DNA of 64,000 nucleotides from Corynebacterium mucifaciens (lineage in GTDB: Bacteria; Actinomycetota; Actinomycetes; Mycobacteriales; Mycobacteriaceae): NCBI RefSeq assembly GCF_012396315.1, contig NZ_JAAXPF010000001.1, forward strand, positions 248,001-312,000, given 5' to 3'. This document shows positions 1 through 8,424 of this stretch, piece by piece. The stretch's first letter is position 1; every line of letters begins with the position of its first letter. A program made the translations under genes and the position numbers. Under the pieces are notes generated by a model. The model saw nothing but the letters and a program-made list of their open reading frames with translations, was not told the origin of the DNA and searched no databases.

Positions 1-1
1 C

Positions 2-784
2 TACCTCAACGCGTTTGCGCGCCTGGCGGCCCCGGGCAAGTCCGCGCACGATCTAACCGTCATCGCGTACGAGGGCGAGGAGGTAGCGCAGGAGCACAAC
101 GGCCTGTTCCACTTGGAGCGCGAACACCCGGAGCTGCTGGAGGGCGATATTGCGCTCCTCGGCGAGCCGTCCGGTGCGATCATCGAGGCCGGTTGCCAGG
201 GCTCCATCCGCGTCTTCGTCGACGCGCACGGCACTCGCGCTCACTCCGCGCGCAGCTGGCTCGGCCACAACGCCGCGCACGACCTTGCCGGCGTGCTCAC
301 CCGCATCGCCGCGTATGAGCCGCGCAGCGTCGTCATCGACGGCTGCGAGTACCGCGAGGGGCTCAACGTGGTGGGCCTGGAGGGGTTCGTGGCCACGAAC
401 ACCATCCCGGACCACGCGCGGTTGATCGTCAACTTCCGCTACGCCCCGGACCGCTCCGTGGACGACGCGAAGGCGCACCTAGAAGAAGCGCTGCAGCTTG
501 ACGACGAGCTGACGCTGACCTACGACGACATCTCCCCAGCCGCGCTGCCAGGCTTGGGCGACCCGGTGGCTGCCGGGCTGGTGCAGGCGGTGGGAGGGCA
601 GTTCCGCGCGAAGTTCGGATGGACGGACGTGGCGCGCTTTTCTAGCCTGGGTGTGCCCGCGGTCAATTTCGGCCCCGGCGACCCCGGCTTCGCCCACAAG
701 AAGGACGAGCAGTGCCCAGTGGACCAGATCACGCAGGTCTCCGAGCAGCTGACGTCGTACCTGAGCGCCAACGAAAGCGAGTAG
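2..784 (+). CDS. dapE: Succinyl-diaminopimelate desuccinylase, 3' part
   Basis: The 5' end lies outside the window; the frame is open from base 2 to a TAG at 782-784 (260 residues visible). It is an M20-family metallopeptidase that hydrolyses N-succinyl-LL-diaminopimelate in the cytoplasm, on the way to lysine and the peptidoglycan cross-linking residue. Seen: the metal/base region IAYEGEEV, then LGEPSG and the lid/dimerisation segment around GTRAHSARSW, and the C-terminal FGPGDPGFAHKKDEQC with the last metal-binding His. The following LOG-family gene starts 7 bases after the stop, on the same strand. dapE upstream of the LOG protein and folP2 is the order known from Mycobacterium and Corynebacterium. 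Confidence 0.93.
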   Translation, partial: YLNAFARLAAPGKSAHDLTVIAYEGEEVAQEHNGLFHLEREHPELLEGDIALLGEPSGAIIEAGCQGSIRVFVDAHGTRAHSARSWLGHNAAHDLAGVLTRIAAYEPRSVVIDGCEYREGLNVVGLEGFVATNTIPDHARLIVNFRYAPDRSVDDAKAHLEEALQLDDELTLTYDDISPAALPGLGDPVAAGLVQAVGGQFRAKFGWTDVARFSSLGVPAVNFGPGDPGFAHKKDEQCPVDQITQVSEQLTSYLSANESE

Positions 785-790
785 TTCCAT

Positions 791-1576
791 ATGGCCCCGC
801 TGAACATCCCCCGCCCGGACCGTGACCGCAAGCTGCGCGGCCCGATCGCCTTGCGCGGTGAGGACCGTCAAACCTCCACGCACGACCAGCGCTTGCTCGA
901 GTCCGCCGGCCACGCCGACGGGCAGTGGAAGCACGAGGACCCGTGGCGCGTGATGCGCATCCAGTCCGAGTTCGTCGCCGGCTTTGACGCCCTGTCCGAG
1001 CTGCCGAAGGCTGTCACCGTCTTCGGCTCGGCGCGGCTGGGGGAGGGCACCCCGGAGTACGAGCAGGCCCACGAGGTCGGCCGCGCGTTGGCGGATGCCG
1101 GCTACGCCGTGATCACCGGTGGCGGGCCAGGGCTCATGGAGGGGCCGAACCGGGGCGCTCACAACGCCGGCGGCCTGTCGGTGGGTTTGGGCATCGAGCT
1201 GCCCTTCGAGCAGGGCCTCAACGACTGGGTGGATCTGGGGCTGAACTTCCGCTACTTCTTCGCCCGCAAGACCATGTTCTTGAAGTATTCGCAGGCGTTT
1301 ATCGCGCTGCCTGGCGGATTCGGCACGCTAGACGAGGTCTTCGAGGTGCTGTGCATGGTGCAGACCGGCAAGGTGACCAATTTCCCGATCGTGCTCATCG
1401 GCACCGAGTTCTGGTCTGGTCTGACGGCGTGGATCGAAGACCAGCTGCTCGCCCGCGGTTTGATCACGCCCGGCGACGAGAAGTTGTACCTGGTCACGGA
1501 TTCCGTGGAGGAGGCCGTGGCCCACATCGTGGACGCCCACAGCGAGATGACGGACCAGCGCCTCAACAATGGGTAG
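791..1576 (+). CDS. LOG-family (TIGR00730) Rossmann-fold protein
   Basis: A 261-residue protein of the lysine decarboxylase-like / LOG family. Members that have been tested are cytokinin-riboside 5'-monophosphate phosphoribohydrolases acting on AMP-type nucleotides; they are not lysine decarboxylases. Seen: the Rossmann start VTVFGSAR, the nucleotide loop GGGPGLMEGPNRGA at about residues 113-126, and the family signature PGGFGTLDE near residue 175. Its start is 6 bases past the dapE stop, and its end overlaps the next gene by 8 bases, so the block is probably cotranscribed. The true substrate in corynebacteria is not evident from the sequence. Confidence 0.85.
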   Translation: MAPLNIPRPDRDRKLRGPIALRGEDRQTSTHDQRLLESAGHADGQWKHEDPWRVMRIQSEFVAGFDALSELPKAVTVFGSARLGEGTPEYEQAHEVGRALADAGYAVITGGGPGLMEGPNRGAHNAGGLSVGLGIELPFEQGLNDWVDLGLNFRYFFARKTMFLKYSQAFIALPGGFGTLDEVFEVLCMVQTGKVTNFPIVLIGTEFWSGLTAWIEDQLLARGLITPGDEKLYLVTDSVEEAVAHIVDAHSEMTDQRLNNG

Positions 1577-2420
1577 GCCGCTTGCCCAGGTCATGGCGAT
1601 TGTCAACCGCACGCCTGACTCGTTCTACGACAAGGGCGCCACGTTCGCGGCGGAGAAGGCGCTCGAGCGCATCGACGCCGCCGTGGCCGCCGGCGCCACC
1701 ATCATCGACATCGGTGGTGTGAAGGCGGGGCCTGGCGACGACGTGTCCGTCACCGCCGAGATCGAACGCGTCGTGCCCACGATCGAGCTGGCCCGCCAAA
1801 GCCACCCGGGCGTGACCATCAGCGTGGACACCTGGCGGGCGCAGGTGGCCGAGGCGGCCATCAACGCGGGTGCCGACTTGGTCAACGACACGTGGGCCGG
1901 CTTCGACCCGGAACTCGTGGAGGTGGCCGGCGCGAACCGCGTGGGCTACGTCTGCTCGCACACCGGCGGAGTGACACCGCGCACCCGCCCGCACCGGGTG
2001 CATTACGACGACGTGGTGGCCGACGTCATCGCAGAGACCACCGCGCTGGCTGAGCGGGCTGTTCACCTGGGCGTGCCCGAGGAGAAAATTTTCATCGATC
2101 CGACCCACGACTTTGGCAAGAACACCTACCACGGCCTGGAGCTGCTGCGCCGTGTGGACGAGCTGGTGGCCACCGGCTGGCCGGTGCTGATGGCGCTGTC
2201 CAACAAGGATTTCGTGGGCGAGACCGTCAACCGCGGCATCGGCGGCGCGGACGTTGCCGAGCGTGTCCCCGGCACCCTCGCGGCCACCGCCTGGGCCGTG
2301 GCGCACGGTGTGGCAGCCTTCCGCGTCCACGAGGTGGAGGCCACCCTGGACGTGATCCGCATGACCGCCGCGATCCAGGGTGACATGGCACCGCTGTACA
2401 CCGTCCGGGGGCTCGCGTGA
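1569..2420 (+). CDS. folP2: Dihydropteroate synthase paralogue (FolP2 type)
   Basis: A 283-residue TIM-barrel protein of the pterin-binding family. Seen: the DHPS opening VMAIVNRTPDSFYDKG, then IIDIGGVKAGPG, the SVDTWRAQVAEAAI segment and LVNDTWAG. Canonical folate DHPS sits with folE/folB/folK. This copy lies between the LOG gene and gpgS, the position of mycobacterial FolP2 (Rv1207), which is reported not to be a working DHPS. The sequence does not show what it does instead. The start codon overlaps the LOG gene and the end overlaps gpgS by 4 bases (GTGA), suggesting translational coupling. Confidence 0.82.
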   Translation: MGRPLAQVMAIVNRTPDSFYDKGATFAAEKALERIDAAVAAGATIIDIGGVKAGPGDDVSVTAEIERVVPTIELARQSHPGVTISVDTWRAQVAEAAINAGADLVNDTWAGFDPELVEVAGANRVGYVCSHTGGVTPRTRPHRVHYDDVVADVIAETTALAERAVHLGVPEEKIFIDPTHDFGKNTYHGLELLRRVDELVATGWPVLMALSNKDFVGETVNRGIGGADVAERVPGTLAATAWAVAHGVAAFRVHEVEATLDVIRMTAAIQGDMAPLYTVRGLA

Positions 2421-3133
2421 GCGTCAGCGTGGTGATCCCGGCGCTCAACGAGCAAGACACCGTGGCCGGGGTCGTCGAGGCGTGCCTGCAGTCGTGCGCC
2501 GACGAGGTGCTTGTCGTCGACCCGGACTCCACCGACGCCACCGCCGAGCGCGCCGCCGCAGCCGGTGCGTGGGTGGTGCCGTGGCGCGAGGTGGATCCGC
2601 GCGAGCCGTGGGCGGGCAAGGGCGAGGCGCTGTGGCGCGGCGTGAAGGCGGCCAGCGGTGACGTCGTCGTGTTCATCGACGCGGATGTGACATCGCTCGA
2701 GCCGTGGTGGGTCGACGCGCTCGCCGCGCCGTTTCGCGACGACACCGTCCACCTGGTCAAAGCCGCCTACGAGCGCGCCCACGCCGGCGGCCGCGTCACC
2801 GAGCTCACCGCGAAACCGCTGCTGAGGGCCTTGTTCCCCGAGCTCGCGCACATCCGCCAACCCCTCGCGGGCGAGTACGCCATCCGCCGCTCCACCGCAC
2901 TACGGATGCCGTTTGTCGCGGGCTACGGGGTAGAGGCGGGACTGCTTATCGACGTCGCGTCCGCCCACACCCCCGCCGCCATCGCCCAGGCCGAACTGAG
3001 CCCGCGCGAGCACCGGAACCGGCCGCTCGCGCAACTGGGCCCGATGGCCGACGTGGTGGCGCGCACCATCCTCGCGCGCGCCGGGGTGGGCGACACCGAG
3101 GTGCGCGAGCGCCCCGCCTGGGTCGACGGTTAA
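2417..3133 (+). CDS. gpgS: Glucosyl-3-phosphoglycerate synthase
   Basis: A 238-residue GT-A fold glycosyltransferase (GT81). It transfers glucose from an NDP-glucose donor to 3-phosphoglycerate, the first step toward glucosylglycerate and, in mycobacteria, polymethylated polysaccharides. Seen: the donor-binding start VVIPALNEQDTVAGVV, the VDPDSTDAT loop, the metal-binding FIDADV near residue 85, and the acceptor region PLAGEYAIRR. The GTG start overlaps the folP2 stop. It is shorter than the mycobacterial enzyme (about 320 residues), mainly in the C-terminal part. The identity is well supported by fold motifs and by its place next to folP2. Confidence 0.88.
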   Translation: MSVSVVIPALNEQDTVAGVVEACLQSCADEVLVVDPDSTDATAERAAAAGAWVVPWREVDPREPWAGKGEALWRGVKAASGDVVVFIDADVTSLEPWWVDALAAPFRDDTVHLVKAAYERAHAGGRVTELTAKPLLRALFPELAHIRQPLAGEYAIRRSTALRMPFVAGYGVEAGLLIDVASAHTPAAIAQAELSPREHRNRPLAQLGPMADVVARTILARAGVGDTEVRERPAWVDG

Positions 3134-3136
3134 ACT
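3131..3136 (+). promoter_or_regulatory. -10 hexamer TAAACT, leaderless-type promoter
   Basis: TAAACT overlaps the gpgS stop codon and lies 7 bases before the ATG at 3144. That spacing would place the transcript start at or next to the start codon. No clear -35 is visible. Confidence 0.45.
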
Positions 3137-3143
3137 GACCGCC

Positions 3144-3464
3144 ATGTTCTCCTGGACCGTGCTCATCCTCATCCTCGCGGCGCTCAGCATCGTTGGTGTA
3201 CGCGTGTTCGCCTCGGTCTTCGGCCGCGGGGAAGCGTTGCCACCCATGCCGCCCACAGCGGAGGTGCAAGAGGCCAACCGGCGCGCCGTAGAAGAGGGCA
3301 ACTTCGGCGACATCCAGCTCGAAGTGGTGCACCGCGGATACCGCATGGATCAGGTGGATGCGCTGCTGGAGCAGTTGGCGGGTGGGCGCCTTGGGCCCGT
3401 CGATAGGCGGGATGCTCAGGTAGGATCGTCCGCAGTCCGTCATCACGAAGTAAAAGGAGCGTAA
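3144..3464 (+). CDS. DivIVA-domain small membrane-anchored protein
   Basis: A 106-residue protein with one N-terminal membrane segment (residues about 3-24) followed by a short cytoplasmic part. The stretch GYRMDQVDALLEQL at about residues 69-82 is the start of a DivIVA/Wag31 N-terminal motif, which binds curved membrane at the poles and septum. It matches the mycobacterial Rv1209-type gene in the same position, between gpgS and the DUF3117 gene. The likely transcript start coincides with the ATG. Its function is unknown; a role near the cell pole is inferred only from the motif. Confidence 0.75.
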   Translation: MFSWTVLILILAALSIVGVRVFASVFGRGEALPPMPPTAEVQEANRRAVEEGNFGDIQLEVVHRGYRMDQVDALLEQLAGGRLGPVDRRDAQVGSSAVRHHEVKGA

Positions 3465-3468
3465 GCGA

Positions 3469-3639
3469 ATGGCAGCAATGAAGCCGCGTACCGGCAGTGG
3501 CCCGATGGAAGCGGTGGAGGAATCCCGCAAGATCGTGATGCGCATCCCGTCCGACGGCGGCGGCCGTCTCGTGGTGGAGCTGACCAAGGAAGAGGCTGGC
3601 GAGCTCGGCCGTCTGCTCACGGAGGCAGCAGGAGCCTAA
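3469..3639 (+). CDS. DUF3117 small conserved protein
   Basis: A 56-residue protein. ATG at 3469 is preceded by an AAAGGAG ribosome binding site at about 3453-3459. It begins MAAMKPRTGSGPMEAVEES and has RIPSDGGGRLVVELTKEEA in the middle. This is the hallmark of DUF3117, a family of 55-60 residues conserved across Actinobacteria, here at the Rv1211 position. No enzymatic motif is visible and its function is unknown. It starts 4 bases after the DivIVA-like gene. Confidence 0.85.
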   Translation: MAAMKPRTGSGPMEAVEESRKIVMRIPSDGGGRLVVELTKEEAGELGRLLTEAAGA

Positions 3640-3644
3640 CGCGG

Positions 3645-3650
3645 TAGTAT
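3645..3650 (+). promoter_or_regulatory. -10 hexamer TAGTAT, leaderless-type promoter
   Basis: TAGTAT ends 6 bases before the ATG at 3657, so the mRNA probably begins at or beside the start codon. There is no Shine-Dalgarno sequence between them. Confidence 0.5.
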
Positions 3651-3656
3651 CGCCAC

Positions 3657-4517
3657 ATGCTCAACGACATTGTGGACGTGCTGGCCGACCCGGCAGACCT
3701 TACCCCGCTTCGGGGCGCGGACGGATTTACCCGTCTCGTCTCCGAATCGGGGCATTCTTATGATGTGGCCAAGCAGGGCTACGTCACCCTGGCGGCCGGC
3801 AAGGGCATCGGGCACGAGGGCGATTCGCTGGAGATGGTCAACTCCCGCGAAACGTTCCTGTCCAACGGGCATTTCGCACCGTTTGTGGAGGCCGTCTCCG
3901 ACGCGGTTGCCGACGTTGTGGAGCGCGCCGCCGGCGACGCCGATCCAGTTGTCATGGAGGCCGGCGCGGGCACCGGCTACTACTTGGCGCACACGCTCGA
4001 CCTGATCGAGGGCGCGCGCGGCGTGGGCCTCGACGTGTCCGTCCCGGCCGCCAAGCACCTGGCTAAATCCCACCCGCGCGTGGGCGCCGTGGTGGCGGAC
4101 GTGTGGGAGCAGCTGCCCATCCGCACCGGCTCCGTCCACGCGCTGGCAGTGGTGTTCGCACCGCGCAACCCGGCGGAGTTCGCGCGCGTGTTGGTGGACG
4201 GCGGGGAGGCAGTCATGCTCGTCGCGGACCAAGGCCACCTCGACGAGCTACGCGAACCCCTAGGCATCCTCGGCGTCGAGGACGGCAAGATCGAACGGCT
4301 CGTTGCCCAGTCCGCGGGCCACCTCGCACCCGCGGCGGACCCGGAACTCATCGAATTTCCCATGCAACTCGGCCGCGACGTCATCGCCGCGCAGGTGGGC
4401 ATGAGCCCGTCCGCGCGCCACTTAGACCCGGAGGTGCTGCAGGCGCGCCTGGCGGAACTGCCGGAGCAGATGGAGGTCACCGCCCGCGCGCAGCTCGTCC
4501 GCATGCGCAAGGCCTAA
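3657..4517 (+). CDS. RlmA-like 23S rRNA guanine-N1 methyltransferase family protein
   Basis: A 286-residue SAM-dependent methyltransferase. RlmA-type enzymes methylate N1 of G745 or G748 in 23S rRNA helix 35. Seen: GHSYDVAKQGYVTL at about residues 31-44, the GDSLEMVNSR..FLSNGHF block, and the SAM loop VMEAGAGTGYYL near residue 100. The family's N-terminal zinc-ribbon cysteines are absent: the CPxC position reads ADPAD and the third Cys reads Ser, leaving only the His. The SAM site looks intact, so activity is plausible without the metal site. The gene ends at a strong hairpin shared with the convergent gene. Confidence 0.78.
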   Translation: MLNDIVDVLADPADLTPLRGADGFTRLVSESGHSYDVAKQGYVTLAAGKGIGHEGDSLEMVNSRETFLSNGHFAPFVEAVSDAVADVVERAAGDADPVVMEAGAGTGYYLAHTLDLIEGARGVGLDVSVPAAKHLAKSHPRVGAVVADVWEQLPIRTGSVHALAVVFAPRNPAEFARVLVDGGEAVMLVADQGHLDELREPLGILGVEDGKIERLVAQSAGHLAPAADPELIEFPMQLGRDVIAAQVGMSPSARHLDPEVLQARLAELPEQMEVTARAQLVRMRKA

Positions 4518-4523
4518 CACAAC

Positions 4524-4570
4524 AACGCTGCCGCCCCACCCAGTGCGATGGGTGGGGCGGCAGCGTTTTT
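4524..4570. terminator. Bidirectional Rho-independent terminator
   Basis: A perfect stem of 19 bp (4524-4542 with 4549-4567) has a 6-base loop, followed by T residues on the + side; there are A residues at the foot on the other side. It lies between the convergent methyltransferase and GH32-like genes and can serve both. Confidence 0.9.
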
Positions 4571-4584
4571 GCGTCGAGAGGCGG

Positions 4585-5985
4585 CTAGCCCATGTAGCCG
4601 CGGCGCCACTCGTTGTAAATGGCCGCGCCGTCGTGCGCGCGGGTGCGGATACCGGAGCAGTTGCCGTCCAGCCACACCCGCGAGGACATAACGACGCTGC
4701 CGCCGCCCGCGTAGACTTCGATGGTCGAGCCGTCGACGATGACGGTGATGTTGTCCTCGTCCTCGTCGTTCAAGGTGGCGGTGGCGGGGGAGCCGTCGAG
4801 GCGATCCAGGGTGAGCTGGTCGCCGGCGTGCGTGATCACCACGCCCGGCTCGCCGTTGCCGTCGAGAACCTCCACTGTGACGGAGGAGCCCGGCGCGATC
4901 TCGCACAGGCCGGCCCACATGCGGGCGCGGTCGGTGCTGTCCACCGCGTCAGGCAAGCCCACGGCGGGTACCTGGTACAGGCGTCCGCCCTGCAGCGTGA
5001 CTCGCCGCGGGAGGGTCAGCGCGTTGGCCCATCCTTCCGCGTCCCAGTTCGGCTCGCGGGTCGGGTCGCCGTTGCGGTCCGTGTTGGTCATGAACCCGTA
5101 GAGGTAGGCGCGCTCGTAGAGCTTCGCCGTCTCGGATAGGTTGTAGGTGGTGTTGCGCGGGCGTGTGAAGTCGTGGCCGTGGTCCAGGAGGGTAAACGGC
5201 GTGTCCACGCGGAACCGGTGGCCGCGCAGCTCGCCGACGGCGTAGACGGCGGTGTCTTTGCCATCGCGTTCGAGGGTGATGAACAGTACGTCGCGGATCT
5301 CGCCGCCCACTTCGTCGCGCAGGCGCACGATGCGCGGCGCGACCAGGGAGGCGTCGAGGTCGATGCCCGTGTCGCCGTCGAATTCGAGCGCGCCTTCGAA
5401 CTTCCAGTCGCGACCGTCGTCGGAGGTGAGCACGACCGGTTTGGGCGCAGTTTCGGGCCCGGAGACGGCCAGCATGAGCCATCCTTCGTGCGCGTGCTCG
5501 CGGTCCACGCCAGCGTCCCAGTTCGGCACGACGCAGGGGGAGCGGAAGTTGGTCGCGCCAGCGGCGTCCTCCACCACGGCGCCGAGGCGGGTGACGGCCT
5601 TCGAGACCTCCTCGTCCTCCGCCTCATCCGTCTCCGAGCACAGCTCATCGACGTGCGCCACGTGCGCGATCTGAATGGTGTTGCCGGCCGCGGTCGCTGA
5701 GGTGAAATACAAGTCCACGCCCTCGCCCGCAGACGCGACGCTGCCCGCACGCACGGCGGTTTCGCCGCCGACGGGCGCGATCACGTCGTCGCACTCGAGC
5801 CAGCTGAAGGAGTCGCCCTCGCTGATCTCGTGGCCCCAGCGGCTCGGCGCGTCCGGTGTGGGGCGGTACTGGTAGAACATGTGCCAGACGCGGTCGTCCG
5901 GCCCGCCGGTGCGGTAGATGCCAGCGGGGCCTTCGAGGATGCCGCGCTCTGCGGTCGCGTGTAGTTCCGGACGGTAAACGGTCAT
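4585..5985 (-). CDS. GH32-fold protein, probably catalytically inactive
   Basis: A 466-residue protein with GH32 features: FYQYRP and WGHEISEGDSFSW near residues 37-62 and a C-terminal beta-sandwich. The three catalytic carboxylates are not where expected. The nucleophile motif NDPNG reads EGPAG (residues 18-22), RDP reads RSP (148-150), and the acid/base motif WECPD aligns with LVAPR (214-218). It is therefore unlikely to hydrolyse sucrose or fructans; a carbohydrate-binding role is possible. The ATG at 5985 overlaps the glgA stop by 4 bases, so it is coupled to glycogen synthesis. The open frame continues upstream inside glgA, but the coupled start is preferred. Confidence 0.75.
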   Translation of the reverse strand: MTVYRPELHATAERGILEGPAGIYRTGGPDDRVWHMFYQYRPTPDAPSRWGHEISEGDSFSWLECDDVIAPVGGETAVRAGSVASAGEGVDLYFTSATAAGNTIQIAHVAHVDELCSETDEAEDEEVSKAVTRLGAVVEDAAGATNFRSPCVVPNWDAGVDREHAHEGWLMLAVSGPETAPKPVVLTSDDGRDWKFEGALEFDGDTGIDLDASLVAPRIVRLRDEVGGEIRDVLFITLERDGKDTAVYAVGELRGHRFRVDTPFTLLDHGHDFTRPRNTTYNLSETAKLYERAYLYGFMTNTDRNGDPTREPNWDAEGWANALTLPRRVTLQGGRLYQVPAVGLPDAVDSTDRARMWAGLCEIAPGSSVTVEVLDGNGEPGVVITHAGDQLTLDRLDGSPATATLNDEDEDNITVIVDGSTIEVYAGGGSVVMSSRVWLDGNCSGIRTRAHDGAAIYNEWRRGYMG

Positions 5986-7139
5986 CTCATCAGCCCCTTG
6001 TAGATATTCACGGTGTCTTGCGCAATGGTTGCCCAGGAGAATTCGGTCTTGGCTCGCGTCAGGCCGGCATCGCCCATGGCGGCGGCGCGCTGGGCGTCTC
6101 CCGCGACGGCGTTGACGGCATCGGCCAAGCCCTGCTCGAAGCCGGCGGCGTCGTCGGCACTGTAGTCCACTAGTATGCCGGTCTCCCCGTCGACGACGAC
6201 CTCTGGGATGCCGCCCACGCGCGAGGCCACCACGGCGGTGCCGCAAGCCATCGCTTCGAGGTTCACGATGCCCAACGGTTCGTAGATAGACGGGCACACA
6301 AAGACATCGGCGAGCGAGTAGACCTCGCGAACCTTCTCCGGCGGCATCATCTCCTGCACCCAGAAGACGCCGTCTCGCTGCGCCTTCAGCGTATCGACGA
6401 GCCCTTCGGTCTCCGCCGCGATCTCCTTGGTGTCCGGCGCACCTGCGCACAGAATGAGCTGGATGTCGTCATCGAAGTGCTGGGCAGCTTTCAGCAGGTG
6501 CGGCACGCCCTTCTGGCGGGTGATGCGTCCTACGAAGGCGACCACGGGCTTGTCGGGGTCGACGCCAAGCTCCTCGGCGATCGTGCCGGTATCCGGGAAC
6601 CACTTCTGCGGGTCGATGCCGTTTAAGACGGTGTGCACCTTCGCCGGGTCGATGCGCGGGTACGTCTCGAGCACCGCCTGCTTCATGCCGGCAGACACGG
6701 CGATGACCGCATCGGCGTACTCGAAGGCGTTCTTCTCCGACCAGGACGAGACGTTGTAGCCGCCGCCGAGCTGCTCGCGCTTCCACGGGCGGTCCGGCTC
6801 CAGCGAGTGCGCGGTGACCACGTGGGGGATCTCGTGTAGCGCCGCGGCGAGGTGGCCACCCAGGCCCGCGTACCAGGTGTGCGAGTGCACCACGTCCAGC
6901 CCGCCAGCGGCGTCGGCCATGCGCAGGCCGGTGGACAGCGTCTTGATGGCGCCGTTGGCGTCCTCGAGTGCGGGGTCGACGCCGTGGACGTAGACGTCCT
7001 TTTCGTCGCGCGGGGCGCCCATGCAGTGCACGTCCACGTCCACGATGTCACGCATGAAACGCGTCAGCTCCGTGACGTGCACGCCAGCGCCGCCGTAGAC
7101 CTCCGGCGGGTATTCGCGGGTGAACATTCCGACTTTCAT
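5982..7139 (-). CDS. glgA: Glycogen synthase / maltose-1-phosphate synthase (GT4)
   Basis: A 385-residue GT4 glycosyltransferase that uses ADP-glucose to extend alpha-1,4-glucan or to make maltose-1-phosphate (GlgM activity in mycobacteria). Seen: the start [21 protein letters not shown] with the donor-loop glycines, [10 protein letters not shown], the GT-B hinge [13 protein letters not shown], and the donor-binding E-x7-E at [18 protein letters not shown]. The start at 7139 was chosen because it gives the family's usual N-terminus; the frame is open further upstream but runs into the divergent glgC promoter region. glgC, its supplier of ADP-glucose, lies 67 bases away on the opposite strand. 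Confidence 0.92.
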   Translation of the reverse strand: MKVGMFTREYPPEVYGGAGVHVTELTRFMRDIVDVDVHCMGAPRDEKDVYVHGVDPALEDANGAIKTLSTGLRMADAAGGLDVVHSHTWYAGLGGHLAAALHEIPHVVTAHSLEPDRPWKREQLGGGYNVSSWSEKNAFEYADAVIAVSAGMKQAVLETYPRIDPAKVHTVLNGIDPQKWFPDTGTIAEELGVDPDKPVVAFVGRITRQKGVPHLLKAAQHFDDDIQLILCAGAPDTKEIAAETEGLVDTLKAQRDGVFWVQEMMPPEKVREVYSLADVFVCPSIYEPLGIVNLEAMACGTAVVASRVGGIPEVVVDGETGILVDYSADDAAGFEQGLADAVNAVAGDAQRAAAMGDAGLTRAKTEFSWATIAQDTVNIYKGLMR

Positions 7140-7206
7140 GCCCGCCGAGCCTACGCACGTGCGCGATTCCCTGCACGGGCCCAAAATTCTCATTAGCCTT
7201 GCGCGT

Positions 7207-8424
7207 ATGAAGAGCCAGCCACGAGTTCTCGCCATCGTCCTGGCCGGCGGGGAGGGCAAGCGCCTGTTCCCCCTCACCGCCGACCGCGCCAAACCCGCCG
7301 TGCCGTTCGGCGGCAACTACCGTCTGATCGATTTTGTCCTGTCCAACCTCGTCAACGCGGGCTACATGCGCATTGCGGTGTTGACGCAGTACAAGTCCCA
7401 CTCCCTGGACCGCCACGTGGCCACCGCGTGGAACGTCTCTGGGCCCACGCAGCAGTACATCGCCTCCGTGCCGGCCCAGCAGCGCCGCGGCAAGCGGTGG
7501 TATTCGGGATCGGCGGACGCGATCGTGCAGTCGCTGAACCTTATTTATGACGACGCCCCGGATTACGTCCTTGTCCTGGGCGCGGACCACGTGTACCGCA
7601 TGGACCCCTCGCAGATGGTGGAGGACCACATCGCGTCCGGCAAGTCCGCCACCGTGGCCGGCATCCGGGTGCCGCGCTCGGAGGCGCACGCGTTCGGCTG
7701 CATTCAGTCGGACGACGATGGCACGATCACCGAGTTCCTGGAAAAGCCCGCCGACCCACCCGGCACCCCGGACGACCCGGAGGTGACCTACGCGTCGATG
7801 GGCAACTACTGCTTCTCCACCGAGGCGCTCATCCAGGCGCTGCTGGAAGACGAGCAAAACGAGGACTCCAGCCACGACATGGGCGGCGACATCATCCCGT
7901 ACTTCGTGGCGCAGGGCGAGGCAAACGTCTACGACTTCTCGCGCAACGAGGTCCCCGGGGCCACCGAGCGCGACCACGGCTATTGGCGCGACGTCGGCAC
8001 CATCGACTCGTTCTACGAGGCCCACATGGACCTGATCTCTTCTCACCCCGTGTTCAACCTGTACAACAAGGCGTGGCCCATCCACGCCACCGAGGACGGC
8101 AACCTGCCGCCGGCGAAGTTCGTCATGGGCGGCATTGCGCAGGAGTCCATCGTCGCGTCCGGCTCCATCATCTCGGGCGCAACCGTGCGCAATTCGGTGC
8201 TGTCCACGGACGTGCGCGTAGAGGAAGGCGCGACCGTCGAGGGTTCGGTACTGATGCCGGGCGTGCGCGTGGGCCGGGGAGCGGTGGTGCGCCACTGCAT
8301 CCTGGATAAAAACGTCTACGTCTCCGACGGCGAAATCATCGGCGTGGACCTCGAGCGCGACCGCGAGCGCTTCACCGTCTCTCCGAACGGCGTCGTCTGC
8401 GTGGGCAAGGGCGAGGTGATTTAG
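7207..8424 (+). CDS. glgC: Glucose-1-phosphate adenylyltransferase
   Basis: A 405-residue nucleotidyltransferase making ADP-glucose from ATP and glucose-1-phosphate, the committed step of bacterial glycogen synthesis. Seen: [18 protein letters not shown] at the N-terminus (nucleotide loop), [26 protein letters not shown], then the left-handed beta-helix repeats (hexapeptide turns such as [23 protein letters not shown], about 340-390). The ATG at 7207 gives the known corynebacterial length. It is divergent from glgA; the 67-base gap must hold both promoters. Its 3' end overlaps the convergent methyltransferase gene by 4 bases. Confidence 0.95.
   Translation: MKSQPRVLAIVLAGGEGKRLFPLTADRAKPAVPFGGNYRLIDFVLSNLVNAGYMRIAVLTQYKSHSLDRHVATAWNVSGPTQQYIASVPAQQRRGKRWYSGSADAIVQSLNLIYDDAPDYVLVLGADHVYRMDPSQMVEDHIASGKSATVAGIRVPRSEAHAFGCIQSDDDGTITEFLEKPADPPGTPDDPEVTYASMGNYCFSTEALIQALLEDEQNEDSSHDMGGDIIPYFVAQGEANVYDFSRNEVPGATERDHGYWRDVGTIDSFYEAHMDLISSHPVFNLYNKAWPIHATEDGNLPPAKFVMGGIAQESIVASGSIISGATVRNSVLSTDVRVEEGATVEGSVLMPGVRVGRGAVVRHCILDKNVYVSDGEIIGVDLERDRERFTVSPNGVVCVGKGEVI

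Noticed and set aside
5986..6450. In-frame upstream extension of the GH32-like gene (open to 6450 on the minus strand)
   Set aside because: It lies inside glgA in another frame and reads as Arg/Gly-rich noise. The ATG at 5985 with the 4-base overlap explains translation.
7120..7206. Earlier ATG for glgC at 7120
   Set aside because: It would run into the glgA coding sequence on the other strand and add residues not found in GlgC; the ATG at 7207 gives the standard N-terminus.
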